Shown: positions 47,093 through 58,408, numbered from the stretch's first letter. The stretch: 64,000 bases of DNA from Aricia agestis (GCF_905147365.1 NC_056427.1:377001-441000); one strand, 5' to 3'. A program made the numbers and translations. The notes: a model not told the origin generated them from the sequence alone.

Positions 47093-47260
47093 TTTACATG
47101 AAATTAGTGAGGCCTTTGACAACACTGATCAGAACTCTTCACTTCTCATGAGACCTTAGTACAAACACTTATTTTCACGCCACTGAATCCTCTTCATATC
47201 ATGAGATCCTAGTACACTTTAACACTTCACTTTATCATCTTTACAATCACTGCAATCCAA
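47093..47260 (-). promoter_or_regulatory. Candidate 5' leader with two upstream ORFs
   Basis: On the minus strand the region reads GGATTGCAGTGATTG, a weak initiator, then GTGAAGTGTTAAAGTG, typical of insect leaders. Two short upstream ORFs are present: 47156-47197 (14 codons with stop) and 47129-47149 (7 codons with stop). They would lower translation of the main ORF. A CTTTATAC lies near 47261-47268. The start site is not certain. Confidence 0.4.
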
Positions 47261-47802
47261 GTATAAAGCTGGACACTGCTAGAAAAAAAAACATTGTAAC
47301 TTGGCATTTTTGATAGAATTTTCTTAGAAAAAAAAGTACCGCTCCGTTTAAAAACTCAAAGACTATTAAAACGCCCATGAACTCTAAAACTGACTATGTA
47401 AATATGAATACTGAATTAGTATGACAAACACGTACATACAACATGCCCGCGCGCAGGCTATAATGCTACTGAGGAAGCAGCGACTTCCGTTGTAGGAGGA
47501 TATGATAGGATAGATGCTATGTAGGACACAGTTTATGCAATACATACTTGATAAACGCTGAATTAAATAGGACATAGAAGACATTCATGAAAACAATCTC
47601 TATTAAATTCTTGTGGGGGTACCACGTTGGCGGAGTACAGTTACTAGGGTTCCATAAAGTTACAGACGTATTTTAGGACATATCACATATCCCGCTTCAA
47701 TTTCTTCTTGATCTTTTAGCGCAATTCTTCTTCTACTTTTTTAAAAGCGCCTCTTTAGTAAATAGCCAATGAAATAGGCTTTTAAAAAACAAAAGATTTT
47801 TT

Positions 47803-48357
47803 AGGGGTCCGTAGTCAACAAGGAACACTTATAGTTTCGGTCTGTCCGTCCGTCCGTTTTTCGATTTAGATCCGTTTGTGAAATATTAAGTTTTAATTCT
47901 TCAAGCCCCATAAGAGCACCGGTGATCGCGACAACAATAGAATACAATAGCATTTCCTGGAAACTGTGATCGAAGTATTAAAGTGGAAAAAATCGTTAGA
48001 GTCCAGTGTCCCCCCCTAAGCTAAACGAAAGCTTCTGGAAATGTGAAAAAATTCACGGGAGTAAGAAATATGCTGAATTTAAAAGGGAAACTATCACGGC
48101 TAAGAAGACTTCATAAGTTTTTTTAGTAATAGTCGATCAACTAAAAAAATGTATTCGGCGAAGTATAAAGGAACTTTTCGTTCAAATTCTTTTGAACGTA
48201 CAACTTAATAGCTGATGTTGTTAGTTATAGACTATGGTTATAGTGGACAACATGTTATATAAATGTACACTTGTTGACCATACAAAAATTATCAAAAACT
48301 AGCGGTACTACGAAACCCTACATTGCGCGTGGCCCGACACGCACTTGGCCGGTTTTA
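47803..48357 (-). mobile_element. Repeat family C, third copy, diverged
   Basis: Starts (as the complement of the family end) AGGGGTCCGTAGTCAACAAG with GTCTGTCCGTCCGTCCG, and ends GCACTTGGCCGGTTTT, the complement of AAACCGGCCAAGTGC. The interior includes a 45-bp segment (about 47919-47962, GAGCACCGGTGATCGCGACA) that is also present, inverted, at 18440-18495. Confidence 0.7.
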
Positions 48358-49018
48358 ATAAGTAAAGGTCTTCAAAATAGTTTTAGGTTATAACAATCAT
48401 AATATATAACATTGAAGCCACATTAGACGGACGAAAATAACTCAATCGATAATTTCCTTGTTAAACCAAAACAAATTAAAAACATATTATAGTAATACAA
48501 GTTGACCCGGCAAATTTAGTTTTGTCGTTTACGTTGTGGGAATATTATGCTTAAGAGTTGAAAGCCAAAGGGAGATCTTCCAACCTAGCGAGGAGTCGTC
48601 ATAATATCAGAATCAGACTTTGTCATGACAACTACTTTCAGAACCTTCAACTTTCAGGCAAATTTCAATAGCCCGACACTTTCTCTCTGACTGTCTCTCT
48701 ATCTTTCTTTATCTTTATTCCTCTTTCTCTCTCTCTCAGACATAAGAAAGACATGCAGGTCTTGACGGCTTACTTATAATTAATATTCACTTTAGTCATA
48801 TGGATTGGAAATCAATGACATAATAATATCGTATTTACGTTCTCAGAATAAATCATTAGTACGGAGTATGACACAGACTATTAGTAAGCAAACATCATGG
48901 AATAATACAGTTGCGGTCTGAAAATAGACCCTTGGGGTACTCCAAATTTGTTTTGGTCAAAATACTGCACTTGCAGTTCTTGTTCATTGTTAAGTTTTGT
49001 GTAAAATGTCTGGTAAGA

Positions 49019-49170
49019 AAGTGTTCGTGACTTTCTGTCTGTCTGTTACGTCTTCATGCCTTAACAGCTGAACTGATTTTGTTGATATTTGGTATGGATG
49101 TACTTTGGAGTCCCGAGAAAGGACATAGGATCATTTTTATCTCGCAAGAACATTCGGTTTATTTATAAAA
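49019..49170 (+). mobile_element. Worn Helitron fragment (GTTGC family)
   Basis: CTTTCTGTCTGTCTGTTACG, AACAGCTGAACTGATTTTG and GAGTCCCGAGAAAGGACATA are in family order. Both termini are lost. Confidence 0.65.
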
Positions 49171-49231
49171 TTATTTTAGAAAATTCTATTTCTCCACGAA
49201 TTTCTTTAAGATTCTTTGGTTTTATTGATGA

Positions 49232-49317
49232 TCCAACAGCTCTTTTTCAATAACGATTATAGAGGTTATCAGAAGTATGATAACATCTATAATAGTTATT
49301 GAAAAAGTGCTGTTGGA
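49232..49317. other. 86-nt pre-miRNA-sized hairpin
   Basis: TCCAACAGCTCTTTTTCAAT... pairs with ...ATTGAAAAAGTGCTGTTGGA: arms of 40 nt with three mismatches and a loop of about six bases. Size, near-perfect pairing and scattered mismatches fit a pre-miRNA or a very small fold-back element. Strand of any transcript is unknown. Confidence 0.6.
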
Positions 49318-49691
49318 CGAATTTGTTAAGATTTGTTAACACTAGAGTAACAGCAATCAACTGTAGCAATCAATTATATCGGGATATTTCTGGTACCCTA
49401 GTCCCTATCAGAATGTCTTCCCACAAAAAAAAACGCGACAAAACTTTAACCCCGGTCTTCAAGGTACACTTTCATGTCATGTTTTCACTATAATAATATG
49501 CTAATATGTCAAAGAAAATAAGCAGGCCTTGCTAAGTACTTAAAATACTAGTGTACTAAATATAATTTGAATCTAAAACTGAATTTTAACCACTTCCTAC
49601 TACAGTTTAACGGAGAATAAAACTAAATAACCGATGAATCGTAAAGTTTGAAGGAAGGTAAATTATTATTGTTAGTAGTATTCTTAGTAAC

Positions 49692-49896
49692 TACTAGCTG
49701 TCCCGGCAAACATTGTTTAGCCATAAAAAAAATCCCTGTTTTCCTGCTTTTCTCTTGAAGTTTTTTCTGATTTTTTTCTATAGACCTCACAGAGCCCCGA
49801 GACCTTTCCAACGAATGCAAAACCGTGGAAATCGGTTCGTGCGTTCTGGAGTTATAGCGTCAGGAAGGAAAACCCGACTTATTTTTATATATTAGA
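49692..49896. mobile_element. Dispersed repeat, CTAGCTGTCCCGGCAAAC type
   Basis: Starts ACTAGCTGTCCCGGCAAACA, contains GTGGAAATCGGTTCGTGCGT and TTCTGGAGTTATAGCGTCAG, ends TTTTTATATATTAGATTAG. Same family start as 25838. Confidence 0.7.
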
Positions 49897-50545
49897 TTAG
49901 TGAATATCGCCGAATCTAAAGTTTTATGAAACATACTTTAGAAAACCAAGAATTTTCTGAACAGATTTTGAATTTTCGTAGACATTTAGTAGAGACGAGA
50001 GTAGAGACAAAGCTAAACATTCTTCTAGCTCTTTAAAGTTCGACAGTTTGTGATGATGGATATTCGTTAATCTTTTGAGCAAAATTACTGAACGGACTTT
50101 GATATTACATTGGTTTGGAAGTTCTCTATAATTTAGGCTCTGGATTGACTTATTACATTTACGAAATTACTGGCAAACGTAAAAAGATACTAGGGTTTCA
50201 TAAAGTTACCGAAGTAATTTGCGATTCACAATTCCATTTTCAAAAAACCCAATACGAAAACGAGACTGTACCAATTCTTCTCCTTCTTTTCTTAACAACA
50301 ACTCCTGAGTAAATTGTCAGTGTATCTTTTAATACCACTATCCATAATCCATTGTATTAACGTCAAAATCCTTTTAACAAGACACTGTTAAGTGGAGGAC
50401 AGTGTTCTATAAACAATCGAGTTTCCGTAAGATGAGATCATGGAGGTGACATCAGAACAACATCGTACAATGTGAAGAAGCGCGTTATAATCGCCCTATT
50501 GATAATAATGCATCTTTTAGCCTTGCTTGTAAAATAATAATATAA

Positions 50546-51200
50546 CACAGGTCAACAAAATCGAAAAAAAAAAATTGTTGCCTGCAAACTAGTAGCGGTT
50601 TCTACAAGAGTTTTGTGTGCACGATATATATTTCTAAGAAGTTTTTTTTTCTATTTCATTCCAAAATATCAAAAATCTCGCATTTTAGCCCATTTCAGAA
50701 TCACATTGCAGATGAAAGTATTTAGTTTTATTAGTTTTGATAAATGTATGCAAGAGAGAGACACTTCTTATAGAGAATGTAACTTGTTTCAATGAGTTAT
50801 GACTGATTTCCCCAATGTTATGACGGTTTTTAAAATGCTTTACCTAGCTCATACTATGTGGACTAACAATTTTTGTAGAAAATTGAAAAAAGAAAGTTTA
50901 GTTTTCAACTCTCATATTTTAATAAAAAAATATAATATGCAATTTAAATTGAGATCTAAATAATATATGTGTATATGTACTAAACATATTTTATCAAAAC
51001 CCATGAAAATAAATTATTTCAATAGTTGTAAAGTGATTCCGAAATAGACTAAAATTCGAGATTTTTTAAAATTTCGAATGAAATATCTAAAAAACCTGAG
51101 CTGATAGAAAGAAAATTTCTTAGAAACATGTGATCAGGGCACAAAGTTCTTACAGAAACAGCTTTTAGTTTTCAGGCAACAAAACTACTGTTGACCAGTG
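50546..51200. mobile_element. Fold-back element with about 170-bp arms and TAA flanks
   Basis: Ends CACAGGTCAACA and CACTGGTCAACA (complement of right end), flanked by TAA at 50543-50545 and 51201-51203. Matching arm segments include GTTGCCTG(C/A)AAACTA, TTTCTAAGAA, ATTTCATTC and AAAAATCTCG(C/A)ATTTTAG. No transposase ORF. Confidence 0.82.
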
Positions 51201-51225
51201 TAATCATTATAAACTATACTGATAT

Positions 51226-51494
51226 TAAGTATAATAATATTATAAAGCTGAAGAGTTAGCTTATTTAATTTTAATAGTTTGTTTGAACGCGCTAATCTCA
51301 GGAACTACTGGTCCGATTTGAAAAATTGTTTCAGTGTTAGATAGCTCATTTATTAAGGCTAAAGGCTATATGTATATTATCACCCTAAGTCTAATAGGAG
51401 CGAAGAAACAGAGGAAAATGTCACATCACCCTTGTGGGCTAATTTGTCTGTAAAATTTCTAATTTACGCGGGCGAAGCTGCGCGGGACAACTAG
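51226..51494 (+). mobile_element. Helitron, GCGGGCGAAGCCGC-hairpin family
   Basis: AATAATATTATAAAGCTGAA at the left, AACTACTGGTCCGATTTGAA and GAGGAAAATGTC inside, and ACGCGGGCGAAGCTGCGCGG GACAACTAG|T at the right. Confidence 0.82.
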
Positions 51495-51742
51495 TAAACG
51501 ATAAAGGAGTTTATTTTAACAAAAATACTACCGGTATGAAGCTAATAAAAACCAAAACAAGTAAATTAATCCTTGTCCATTGCATGATGTCATGTTGTAA
51601 AAAAATGTAAGTCAATATTGTAAATTGTAATATTATTATCGACACTTTTGACCATGTAAGACTCGCTTGGATGAAGAATGAAGACGTAAAAAACTTTAAT
51701 GTCATCATCAAGTAAATATTATTACATGCTAAGTATTTTGAT

Positions 51743-51890
51743 ATCCATATGCATACTAATATTATAAATGCGAAAGTGTGTCTATCTTTCTGTCTGTCTG
51801 TCTGTTACCTCTTCACGCCTAAACCGCTGAACCGATTTTGCTGAAATTTGGTACGAAGATACTTTGAGCCCCGGGAAAGGACAGAGGAGG
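51743..51890 (+). mobile_element. Helitron (GTTGC family), 3' end missing
   Basis: TCCATATGCATACTAATATT, ATGCGAAAGTGTGTC, (TCTG)n, AAACCGCTGAACCGATTTTG and GAGCCCCGGGAAAGGACAGA, then unrelated sequence. Confidence 0.8.
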
Positions 51891-52672
51891 TTCAGCGTTT
51901 CTATTCTTTTGCATTTCTTTAACTGTGGCCATGACCTGTTGATTTATCCGTGGAAATTCAGGTAATAGATTTCAATACACCAGGGAAACATAAACAAGTA
52001 GAAGTTAGACGCAATAGTCGATATTCACAAACTACCAGGAGCTCATAATAACCGGAAGCTCCACACGTGCGCCCCAACGGAAGTGCAGTCCGAATTAGCT
52101 GCACCGAAATAGCTGTCAGCTGCCGCGGGGCGTAAGGGAAAGAGGATTCGTTATTTCCAAAATCCTTTACCCGACTGAGTCAAAAGAAGGTAATGTTTAT
52201 TCAATGCATCCTTACTGACATTATAAATGCGAAAGTGTGCCTATCTGCAGGGCTAGCATAACAACAGTAGACATGGGAAAGAATCGACATACTGACGAAA
52301 TGGCGGATTTCCATTGTCTAACTGTCTATTTGTCTATTTTTCCGTAGAAAGAAACCGTTTCTGTGGTGACCATGCTACGCCTGCTGTTATCTCTTCACGC
52401 TTAAAGAGCTGAACCGATTTAGATGTTCTTTCAGTGCATGTAACTTTAAAATATGCAGGCAAAATGTTGCCTTAAAAAATTGTGGTCAAAATGTTGCCAC
52501 TTGCCAGACTCTTAAATTGCAAAAAGTCGAAAACATAATAGGCACTTTACTATTTTCAAACAAAAATTTATTTCACTGCAATGTTTTCACGCTAGGGCAC
52601 AGAATACATATTATTAGTTTAGCTAGAGGCATCATCAGTACAGACAGTAAACAAAAAGTTTAGTTCGACGTT

Positions 52673-52993
52673 TTACGTGGTAGAGCCATGCATCGGCACG
52701 AATGGGCCGGCTCGACCGGAGAAATGCCACGGGCTCACAGACAAACGGCGTGAAACAGCGCTTGCGCTGTGTTTCGCCGAGTGAGTGAGTTTACCGGAGG
52801 CCCAATTCCCTACCATTCCCTTCCCTTCCTTACCTACCCTACCCTGTAATTCTATTCCCTCTTAAAAGGCCGGTAACGCACCTGCAGCTTATGGACACAC
52901 GCAGCTTCTGACGCTGCGTGTGTCCATGGGCGACGGAAGTTGCTGTCCATCAGGTGACCCGTTTGCTCGTTTGCACCTTATTTCATAAAAAAA
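52673..52993 (+). mobile_element. SINE A with an inverted micro-duplication
   Basis: Family head (ACGTGGTAGAGCCATGCATC) to tail (TCGTTTGCACCTTATTTCAT plus A run). At 52891-52926 the tail contains ATGGACACACGCAGC followed by TTCTGA and the exact complement, an insertion absent from the other copies. Confidence 0.88.
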
Positions 52994-53354
52994 CGTTTCT
53001 GTCAATATTCTGATATGAGTTATGAAGTGTGAAACATGTGGGATATTGGTCGTATTATTTACTATAGGGCTAGTAACGCCCTCTGCTCCGACCTTAGCGT
53101 AACTTCCCTATTCAGTATTGAACATGCAACATGCTAGGCCCACCATAACTTTTCAGTAATCAGTGGTTCTAGTTATCTACGTACCAGGTGTTTTTGGCAT
53201 TCCTCCAAACATAATGTGTTTACATTTTACAACATAGTATATATTATTTCCTTGTATATCGTACCAAAATATGGTTTTGGTTGAACTTCGAAGAACTGTC
53301 AAAAGCCGTGGTGGTATTGGTATTTTTGGGTTGGGTTAAATTTAGGATTATTTT

Positions 53355-53640
53355 GACGACCTCTGTGGCTCAGTGGTGAGCGCGTCGGTAGCTCAAGCCG
53401 GGGGTCGCGGGTTCGAATCCCGCCGACGGAACAAAAAGTTTTCAATGTTCCCGGGTCTGGATGTGTATTAAATATATGTATGATATAATAAAAATCTTAA
53501 ATATATGTATAGTATAAAAGTATTAAATATATTTCCGTTGTCTGGTACCTGTAACACAAGTCCTTTAGGTACTTAGCACGGGGCCAGACTGACGTGGTGT
53601 GAAGCGTCCATAAATATTATTATTATTATTATTATTATTT
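53355..53640 (+). mobile_element. SINE B, tRNA-derived, with (ATT)n tail
   Basis: GACGACCTCTGTGGCTCAGT, GGTTCGAATCCCGCCGACGG and CAGACTGACGTGGTGTGAAG are intact. The 3' end runs into a TTA/ATT trinucleotide repeat (53615-53640), the usual tail type for this SINE. Confidence 0.92.
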
Positions 53641-53754
53641 AGGCCGAATTACATAGATTATTTACGCACTAGAAAGATTTATATCCTCTTCTGGCTGACA
53701 TTGACACTGTGTGTTAAAAGCCTCTGTCAAATAAAAAAAAGAATAAAAAAAAAA

Positions 53755-54190
53755 TCCTCTTCTACGCCACGCCGGTTGGCTCTCCCTGCGTCTTACGAAT
53801 TTTCGATTTTGATCAGGTCAAGTTTTCCACTAGTTTCTTTCTCCTCTAGGGGAGAGAGGAGGGTGGGAAATTTTACTTCCTCATCTACGCTGCGCCGGCG
53901 TATACTCTCCGTCTTACGAATTTTAAACCAAGTCACGTGTTCCTGACGCAAGTTAAACATTTTTAACCTACCCAAAAAAATATCATTGCAATTAAAGGAG
54001 TTTTCAGCTGCATAGCTTTACGAGGGCTTTGAGCGCGGCGACCGAAAAACCCTAACACCCCCTACTCCGACCTCGGCACGGTGTTTGTGTGCGTGCGACT
54101 AGACCTATGCAAATTATAATTGCAAAACTTTATAAAAATAAATGTTATCAATAGCTTTACCGCGGCAGTCCCCGAGGGCCACACTTATTT
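53755..54190 (+). mobile_element. Repeat family D/E, most continuous copy
   Basis: Two CCGTCTTACGAATTTT-type blocks (53785 and 53910), CACGTGTTCCTGACGC, then GAGCGCGGCGACCGAAAAAC, GGCACGGTGTTTGTGTGCGT and CCGCGGCAGTCCCCGAGGGC. It shows D and E are parts of one element. Confidence 0.7.
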
Positions 54191-54463
54191 TTGTCCATTT
54201 AAAAACTGTCACATATCAGTTTAATAATGATGATTAATAAGACCAAAATAATTGTCTCGCCAATTTCTTTGTTAATATGGCAACCCTCATACACTATGCC
54301 ACACAAATATAGTCCTTGCTAATATAACAATAAAGTTCAAAATCGTCCTATTTAATATGGTACGTGATATTATGCGGGTCCACCGATTCTAAGAACTCTG
54401 AGGAGGGGAACGTACGTTATTGACAGCTCAAACCACTGAACAAGTACTACACAGCAAGCAGAC

Positions 54464-54630
54464 TGGTGGCGCGCGGGAACCGTGCATTTTTTCGGGATAA
54501 AAAGTATCCTATGTCCTTTCCCGGGACTCAAAGTGTATCTCCATGCCATGCTAAATCGGTTTAGCAGTTCGGGCGTGAAGAAGTAACAGACAGACAGACT
54601 GTCGCACGCATTTATAATATTAGTATGGAT
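54464..54630 (-). mobile_element. Non-autonomous Helitron (GTTGC family)
   Basis: GGTGGCGCGCGGGAACCGTG to TTTATAATATTAGTATGGA, with TCCTTTCCCGGGACTCAAAG and GACAGACAGACTGTCGC. The CTAG end is missing. Confidence 0.82.
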
Positions 54631-55344
54631 TTGAAGTTTGAACCAAACATAATCATCATCATCACCCCATAGGAAGGCAAACGCAATACAAAATGTACGA
54701 AAGCTATTTTAAACCGACCACATGGCTGTACGCTTTTGGCCTTGCCAGTACAATTACAGTTGTTACGCGATTACATACCTTACGCAATCGAGATAAAGTC
54801 TATTATCGTACTAATGTTATGGTACGATAGTTTTAATTGCTATGTTCTAAGAAACTTTAACGTATTGACATAAAGTTCAATTTACAATGCGTGGCAAAGT
54901 AATGTTTTGTTAAACAATCTTTAAATACTTCAATTACTTAAGTACATTTCTTTATCAATAATTCTATGTTTAAGTTTTTGTTCAGAACTTAAATCATCAT
55001 CATCATTATCAACAACTCAAGAAAAAACATGGCAAAAACAATCTAAATCAGTCAATTTTAATTTTTTTTTAAGAAAAAAAAGTTTTATACCACAGCGGCA
55101 CAGCCATTAACAATAAATCTTATCTATACTCGTTGACTAAAATAATAAGTTTAGGCACTACACCGGAACAAACGTTGCGAAAATCATTACACCTTTTAGC
55201 TTCTACGTAATCGGTTAAAAAGCCGTTAAATAATTCTTTATTCAAATCCACAAGTCAACGTCTTCTGCTTTGTATTTAAAATCGAGTATGACATCACCTC
55301 TTCCCTTATGTGTTACTAGTACCTATAGACGTGTTACAAGATTT

Positions 55345-55935
55345 TGTTCACAATTTTGTTGCACCAAATCAAGAATGAACCGTACATCTTTCCGAAGAAA
55401 AACCCAATGTCCTTTCGTGGGATGAAGTTCTCAAAGCATATCCTATTCCAATATTCAACAAAATCGCTTAAGCGGCTTAACTTTAAAGAGGTACCAGATA
55501 AACACACGTTTATTTATATGGATGACCTCATTAATTTTTTACTGGCCACCCCTAACAGTATTTTGTGACCCTAGTACCTACATATCCTTTAACCACCTGT
55601 TTGACACCTGTTTAAAGTACGAAAGGGTATTTTTGACCCTATTCGAATCATTGTTATTTAAAGGGATGTGGTCTTTCTGACCAATTTTTTTTTCACTACA
55701 AAACAATCTTTCTCACTGGCATGAGGCATCCTTACTTCGTTACAATAATATTATAAGTGGGAAAGTCTGTCTGTCTGTTACCTTCTCAAGCTTAAACCGC
55801 TAAACCAATTTTGATAAAATTTGGTATAGAGAAACTTTGAGTCCCGGTTAAGATAATATTAATATAGTTTCTATCCAAGAAAGATGTACGGTTCCAGCAC
55901 GATAAACGAAATTACGGGCAACGTACAAGACGTTA
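55345..55935. mobile_element. Two worn Helitrons in opposite orientation
   Basis: Minus copy 55345-55520 (GAACCGTACATCTTTCCG, GTCCTTTCGTGGGATG, GCTTAAGCGGCTTAAC). Plus copy about 55748-55935 (ATAATATTATAAGTGGGAAA, AAACCGCTAAACCAATTTTG, GTACGGTTCCAGCACGATAA). Both lack clean ends. Confidence 0.65.
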
Positions 55936-56209
55936 GACGTAGTATAATATAATCGTCTTGTATAATATATTATTCACGACTCAATAATGCCCATACAAAT
56001 GTATGTTTAAACTTTAAACATTAAACAATGCACATTCAGAACTCATTTTAAACAAACAATTTTAAATACAGTTAAGTCCCCAGTTATTTTAAACGTCGTA
56101 TTTAACTTACAGTCAAGTGCTTAGGGTAAAATCAAGGAGTGAATTTAACTTATAAAATAATAACTGTTAACGAAAAGTAATATATTATTTTTGGTGCTAG
56201 GAATTTTTT

Positions 56210-56330
56210 TGTTTAAAAAATTAGGGGGAAAACACAACAAGTAAACAGGTCAGCTGATGGAAAGCATCTACCATCGCCTACAAACACTCTCAACATCAGA
56301 AGTTGCAGGTGCGTTGCCAGCATTTAATGG
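56210..56330 (-). mobile_element. LINE/SINE A tail, diverged
   Basis: TTAGGGGGAAAACACAACAA, GGTCAGCTGATGGAAAGC and GTTGCAGGTGCGTTGCCAGC follow the family tail with many substitutions, so it is an old copy. Confidence 0.72.
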
Positions 56331-57196
56331 GAATCTCTTTACTAAGTTTGCGTAAGATTGTCGGTCTATCATTATTTAACAAGAACTATCAGCTCCCAAT
56401 TCGAGGTCCAGTTTTTCGTTGATTTCAGATTTCTCAAGATATTAAAATAGAACAAATCTGGAATTCCACAGACAAAGAGCAATTCAGAAGACTGAAATAC
56501 AACTTTGGGCTGGTATACTAATAAAGTTAAAAATCGAATACAAACTTCATGTCACTCAAATGCAATATCATCTCTATTATTTCCCCTATTTTCTGTTCCG
56601 ATCATAGATCCCAACCTCAAAAGCCTTCATCTCTTACATAGTCCATCTCTTTCTAAACAACATAATATTTTAACGACACCAAATTCCAAACATAAAAGAA
56701 CTAGGAACACATAACACAACACAGGAGCATAAAACGCAACAACACCGCAACAACAACAAACACATCAAAGGCGATATTCTGAGAACTCGATCGCGACTCG
56801 ATCACGACTCGAACTCATTTCCAACTCGAATACAATGAATTATAACCAAAATAATTTGAAAAAAAAAACAAAAAAAATGATGATAATAGTATATATAGAT
56901 AGACTAATATTATAAAGGTACAGACAAATGTTTGTATTTAATGTGTTTGTTCCAGCGTCATACAAGAATTACTAAAACGATTTTGATCATAATATAATAT
57001 AGACACCTCCCTAAGACAAATCAAATCATCTTTAGATGGACTTGGCCTTTTTTTGAATTTTTGATTGAATTTTCGTTGGATAATGATATCTGTGAGTATC
57101 TTCTCTTTTACATCCACTGGAGGCACTGGACAGTTGAAACGGGTCAGCAAATGGTTGAATATTAGCAGCAGACAAAGATATCGATATTCAAAGGAC

Positions 57197-57543
57197 TTTT
57201 TTTATAAAATAAGGAGGCAAACGAGCAAACAGATCATCTGATGGAAAGCAACTACCGTCGCCCATGGACACTCGCAACATTAGAAGAGCTGCCTTAAGAG
57301 CGAATACGCTCTCATCTTGAAGGTTTGCAGGTCGTATAGGTCCGGAAATACTGCTGGTGACAGATCGTTCCAGAGTTTTACAGTGTGCGGCAGAAAGTTA
57401 GGCGAAAAACGCACGGTGGAAGACTGCCACTCATCAAAAGCAGGATTGTGGTGCAGGTGATGATGATGGTGTCCAAGAGGCAGCACCGTCCACGATGACT
57501 CAGCGTGGCGGTGAAGGTCGGGTGTAGGAAACGCTGGCATTTA
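57197..57543 (-). pseudogene. LINE 3' end: reverse transcriptase C-terminus plus tail shared with SINE A
   Basis: From 57540 the frame reads MPAFPTPDLHRHAESSWTVL, then FSPNFLPHTVKLWNDLSPAV, then FPDLYDLQTFKMRAYSLLRQ LF-stop. F-x-x-x-LWN-x-L-x-x-x-VFP and LQTFK-x-x-(A/V)YS are the C-terminal signature of Jockey/CR1-type ORF2 proteins. The following 3' UTR (to the T run at 57197) is the same sequence as the tail of the SINE A copies. It is 5'-truncated, with a CATCATCATC-encoded histidine run inside. Confidence 0.85.
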
Positions 57544-57629
57544 TTAAATGTTATACATTCCGTTATCGCCGATACCGGTTATTGTTTTTCCTCGTCATCA
57601 TCATCAATACATCACCAAAAGAAAAAAAG

Positions 57630-57825
57630 TGTGGCACTCGGGGACTGCCGCGGTAAAGCTATTGCATAGCATTTTTATCAACTTATGCAATTATAAGTCG
57701 CACGCACACAAAGACGGTGTCGAAGTCTGGCGTGTGTCGGAGCAGCGGTCGTAGAGGGTGTGTGTTAGGTTTTTTCGTTACGGAATTTCTTGATTCGGTT
57801 GCCGCAGTCAAATCCCGCGATCAAA
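57630..57825 (-). mobile_element. Repeat family D, uninterrupted copy
   Basis: GTGTGGCACTCGGGGACTGC, CGGTAAAGCTATTGCATAGC, GTCGCACGCACACAAAGACG and GGAATTTCTTGATTCGGTTG are contiguous. This copy gives the empty-site order for the interrupted copy at 31.3 kb. Confidence 0.78.
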
Positions 57826-58408
57826 GCTATGCAATAGAATAAAACTTATGCCCGCCCTCCGGAACTGTCGCCAGAATTATTAAGAAAAAATAAACAGTAA
57901 AGGTGGAACACATATTTGCAGCGCGGTAAAAAAAGAGGGGGATATAAGATAATAATAACTTATAATAACTTTATTAACAACAACTTTACATCTGTTACAT
58001 AATTCGACAAGTACAGTACAATTTGTGTGTGGATTTTCAGTTAGCTAACAGATTTTTTCAGGTATTGCGTTACATTGGTGCATGCACTAGGCTGAGCCTG
58101 TCCTGCAGGTCACCGAAATTTTTAAATAACACGAAATAAGTACCTAGGTTACACAAATAGAGCAGTTTATTAAAATTAAGGATTAACAAAAGTTAAAATT
58201 AATAAAAGTAAAAGTAAGTAGATAGGAACAATACTTCAGGTCTTGCAAGTTGCACCGCTACTACAGGTTCTCTTCTAGCCCCGTACACTCTCCGTACTAC
58301 CAACTCAACCGAGTCATATGTCCTAACTTCTAACGCGCGTTTAACAAAAATCCCATCCCAGAAAAAGAGCACAAAGGCGCTAAAGAAAATTTTACTTGAA
58401 AAAGTCTT

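Noticed and set aside
46902..47159. 85-codon plus-strand ORF
   Set aside because: Mirror of exon 1; the minus strand has a donor and phase that fit exon 2.
49299..49493. 64-codon plus-strand ORF after the hairpin
   Set aside because: Starts inside the 86-nt hairpin, has no family resemblance and no supporting splice sites.
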